NCBI GenBank assembly: GCA_964057225.1
Contig: OZ059894.1
Location: 20,862,476 to 20,926,475 of the forward strand
Reading direction: 5' to 3'
Length of the DNA stretch: 64,000 nt
Origin: Auanema rhodensis
Taxonomy: Eukaryota; Nematoda; Chromadorea; Rhabditida; Rhabditidae
Of the stretch, positions 63,882-64,000 are shown piece by piece. Each line of letters starts with the position of its first letter. Position 1 is the first letter of the stretch. The notes beneath the pieces were generated by a model that was not told the DNA's origin, did not search any database, and was given only the letters and a program-made list of their open reading frames with translations. A program made the position numbers and the translations under genes.

Positions 63882-64000
63882 TGCTTCCAAAAACATTTTG
63901 ACAAAAATTTTTTCGAAAAATTTCAAAATAATTTAGCAAAAAGTAGATGTTTTTAGAATCCATTTTTCAAGGCAAAGACGATGGACAATGTTATTCAACG
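63882..64000. repeat. Partial monomer cut by the window edge
   Basis: The first 119 bases of a further unit show the A81 left half with TTTTTAGAATCC near 63957. The array clearly continues past the window. Confidence 0.9.

Larger units (their letters stand above)
1..64000. repeat. Tandem satellite array, 351-bp monomer, about 182.3 copies
   Basis: The window is a single head-to-tail array. Using TGCTTCC as the arbitrary start of a unit, starts fall at 1, 352, 703 and every 351 bp to 15796. After one 1-bp loss they fall at exact multiples of 351 (16146, 16497 and so on to 63882). Copies differ almost only by substitutions. Neighbouring copies usually differ at a few to about a dozen sites. 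No copy is inverted and no foreign DNA interrupts the array. G+C is about 32%. All six frames contain stops in every unit, so it is noncoding. The length is close to twice a 175-bp nucleosome repeat, which is common for satellites, but nucleosome phasing here is inference. Centromeric or pericentromeric location is likely but not shown. I do not recognise the family. Confidence 0.97.

Noticed and set aside
1-64000. A giant repetitive protein gene, since 351 is a multiple of 3
   Set aside because: All six frames carry stops in each monomer. The longest open stretches I could find in a typical unit are about 40 to 57 codons.
1-64000. CRISPR array
   Set aside because: The repeat is 351 bp with no unique spacers between copies and no cas genes.
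1-64000. Assigning the array to a named insect satellite family
   Set aside because: The length and AT-richness resemble several beetle and other insect satellites, but I cannot match the sequence from memory. A BLAST search against Repbase/Dfam and insect genomes would decide it.

Overview
The whole 64 kb window is one uninterrupted head-to-tail satellite DNA array. The repeat unit is 351 bp. I follow it from base 1 to base 64000 as 182 complete monomers plus a 119-bp fragment at the right edge. Every complete copy is 351 bp except one of 350 bp (15796-16145). Neither edge of the array is in the window. I see no protein-coding gene, RNA gene, transposon, CRISPR array, replication origin or non-satellite spacer. 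A monomer is about 32% G+C (hand count on the first copy) and has stop codons in all six frames. Because 351 is a multiple of 3, those stops recur in register along the array.

This is eukaryotic heterochromatin, probably centromeric or pericentromeric. No bacterial or archaeal genome is known to me with a 64-kb, 351-bp noncoding satellite. The first monomer has 13 CpGs against about 9 expected from its base composition. That argues against a heavily CpG-methylated genome such as a vertebrate and fits many invertebrates, especially insects. I do not recognise the family by name, so the taxon stays open.

The interest lies above the monomer level. A small set of linked single-base variants defines monomer classes. 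In monomer coordinates, taking base 1 of the window as position 1, the main sites are 36, 44, 81, 128, 162, 195, 223, 231, 235, 241 and 277. Class A has A81, G128, G231. Class B has T81, A128, A231. Class C has G44, A81, A128, C235. Class N has A162, A223, T241. Class E has G36, T81. These classes form nested higher-order repeats (HORs). Region by region: a 7-monomer-offset repeat of a 4-monomer block (1-4914); a private tandem pair (4915-5616); a 7-monomer block at 7021-9477 copied to 15445-17900; A/B dimers of 702 bp (9829-13338, 35451-38960, 41769-44576); 4-monomer tandem duplications (12988-15795 and 36153-38960); a 7-monomer repeat with one monomer lost (20709-25271); a roughly 1.95-kb block copied 3861 bp away, with a roughly 5% diverged island of about 3.5 monomers between the copies (28703-29941); a 6-monomer HOR present three times (44577-52298); a run of near-identical class C monomers (52650-54404); and 5- and 3-monomer HORs (54756-59669).

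Several single monomers are chimeras whose left and right halves belong to different classes. Two of them sit exactly where tandem duplication by unequal crossover predicts a junction. Each monomer also carries three inverted repeats that could extrude as hairpins, a feature discussed for centromeric satellites that lack a CENP-B box. The array therefore reads as a record of recombination and local amplification, not as a set of genes. All comparisons were made by eye; an alignment of the 182 monomers would firm up the class boundaries.
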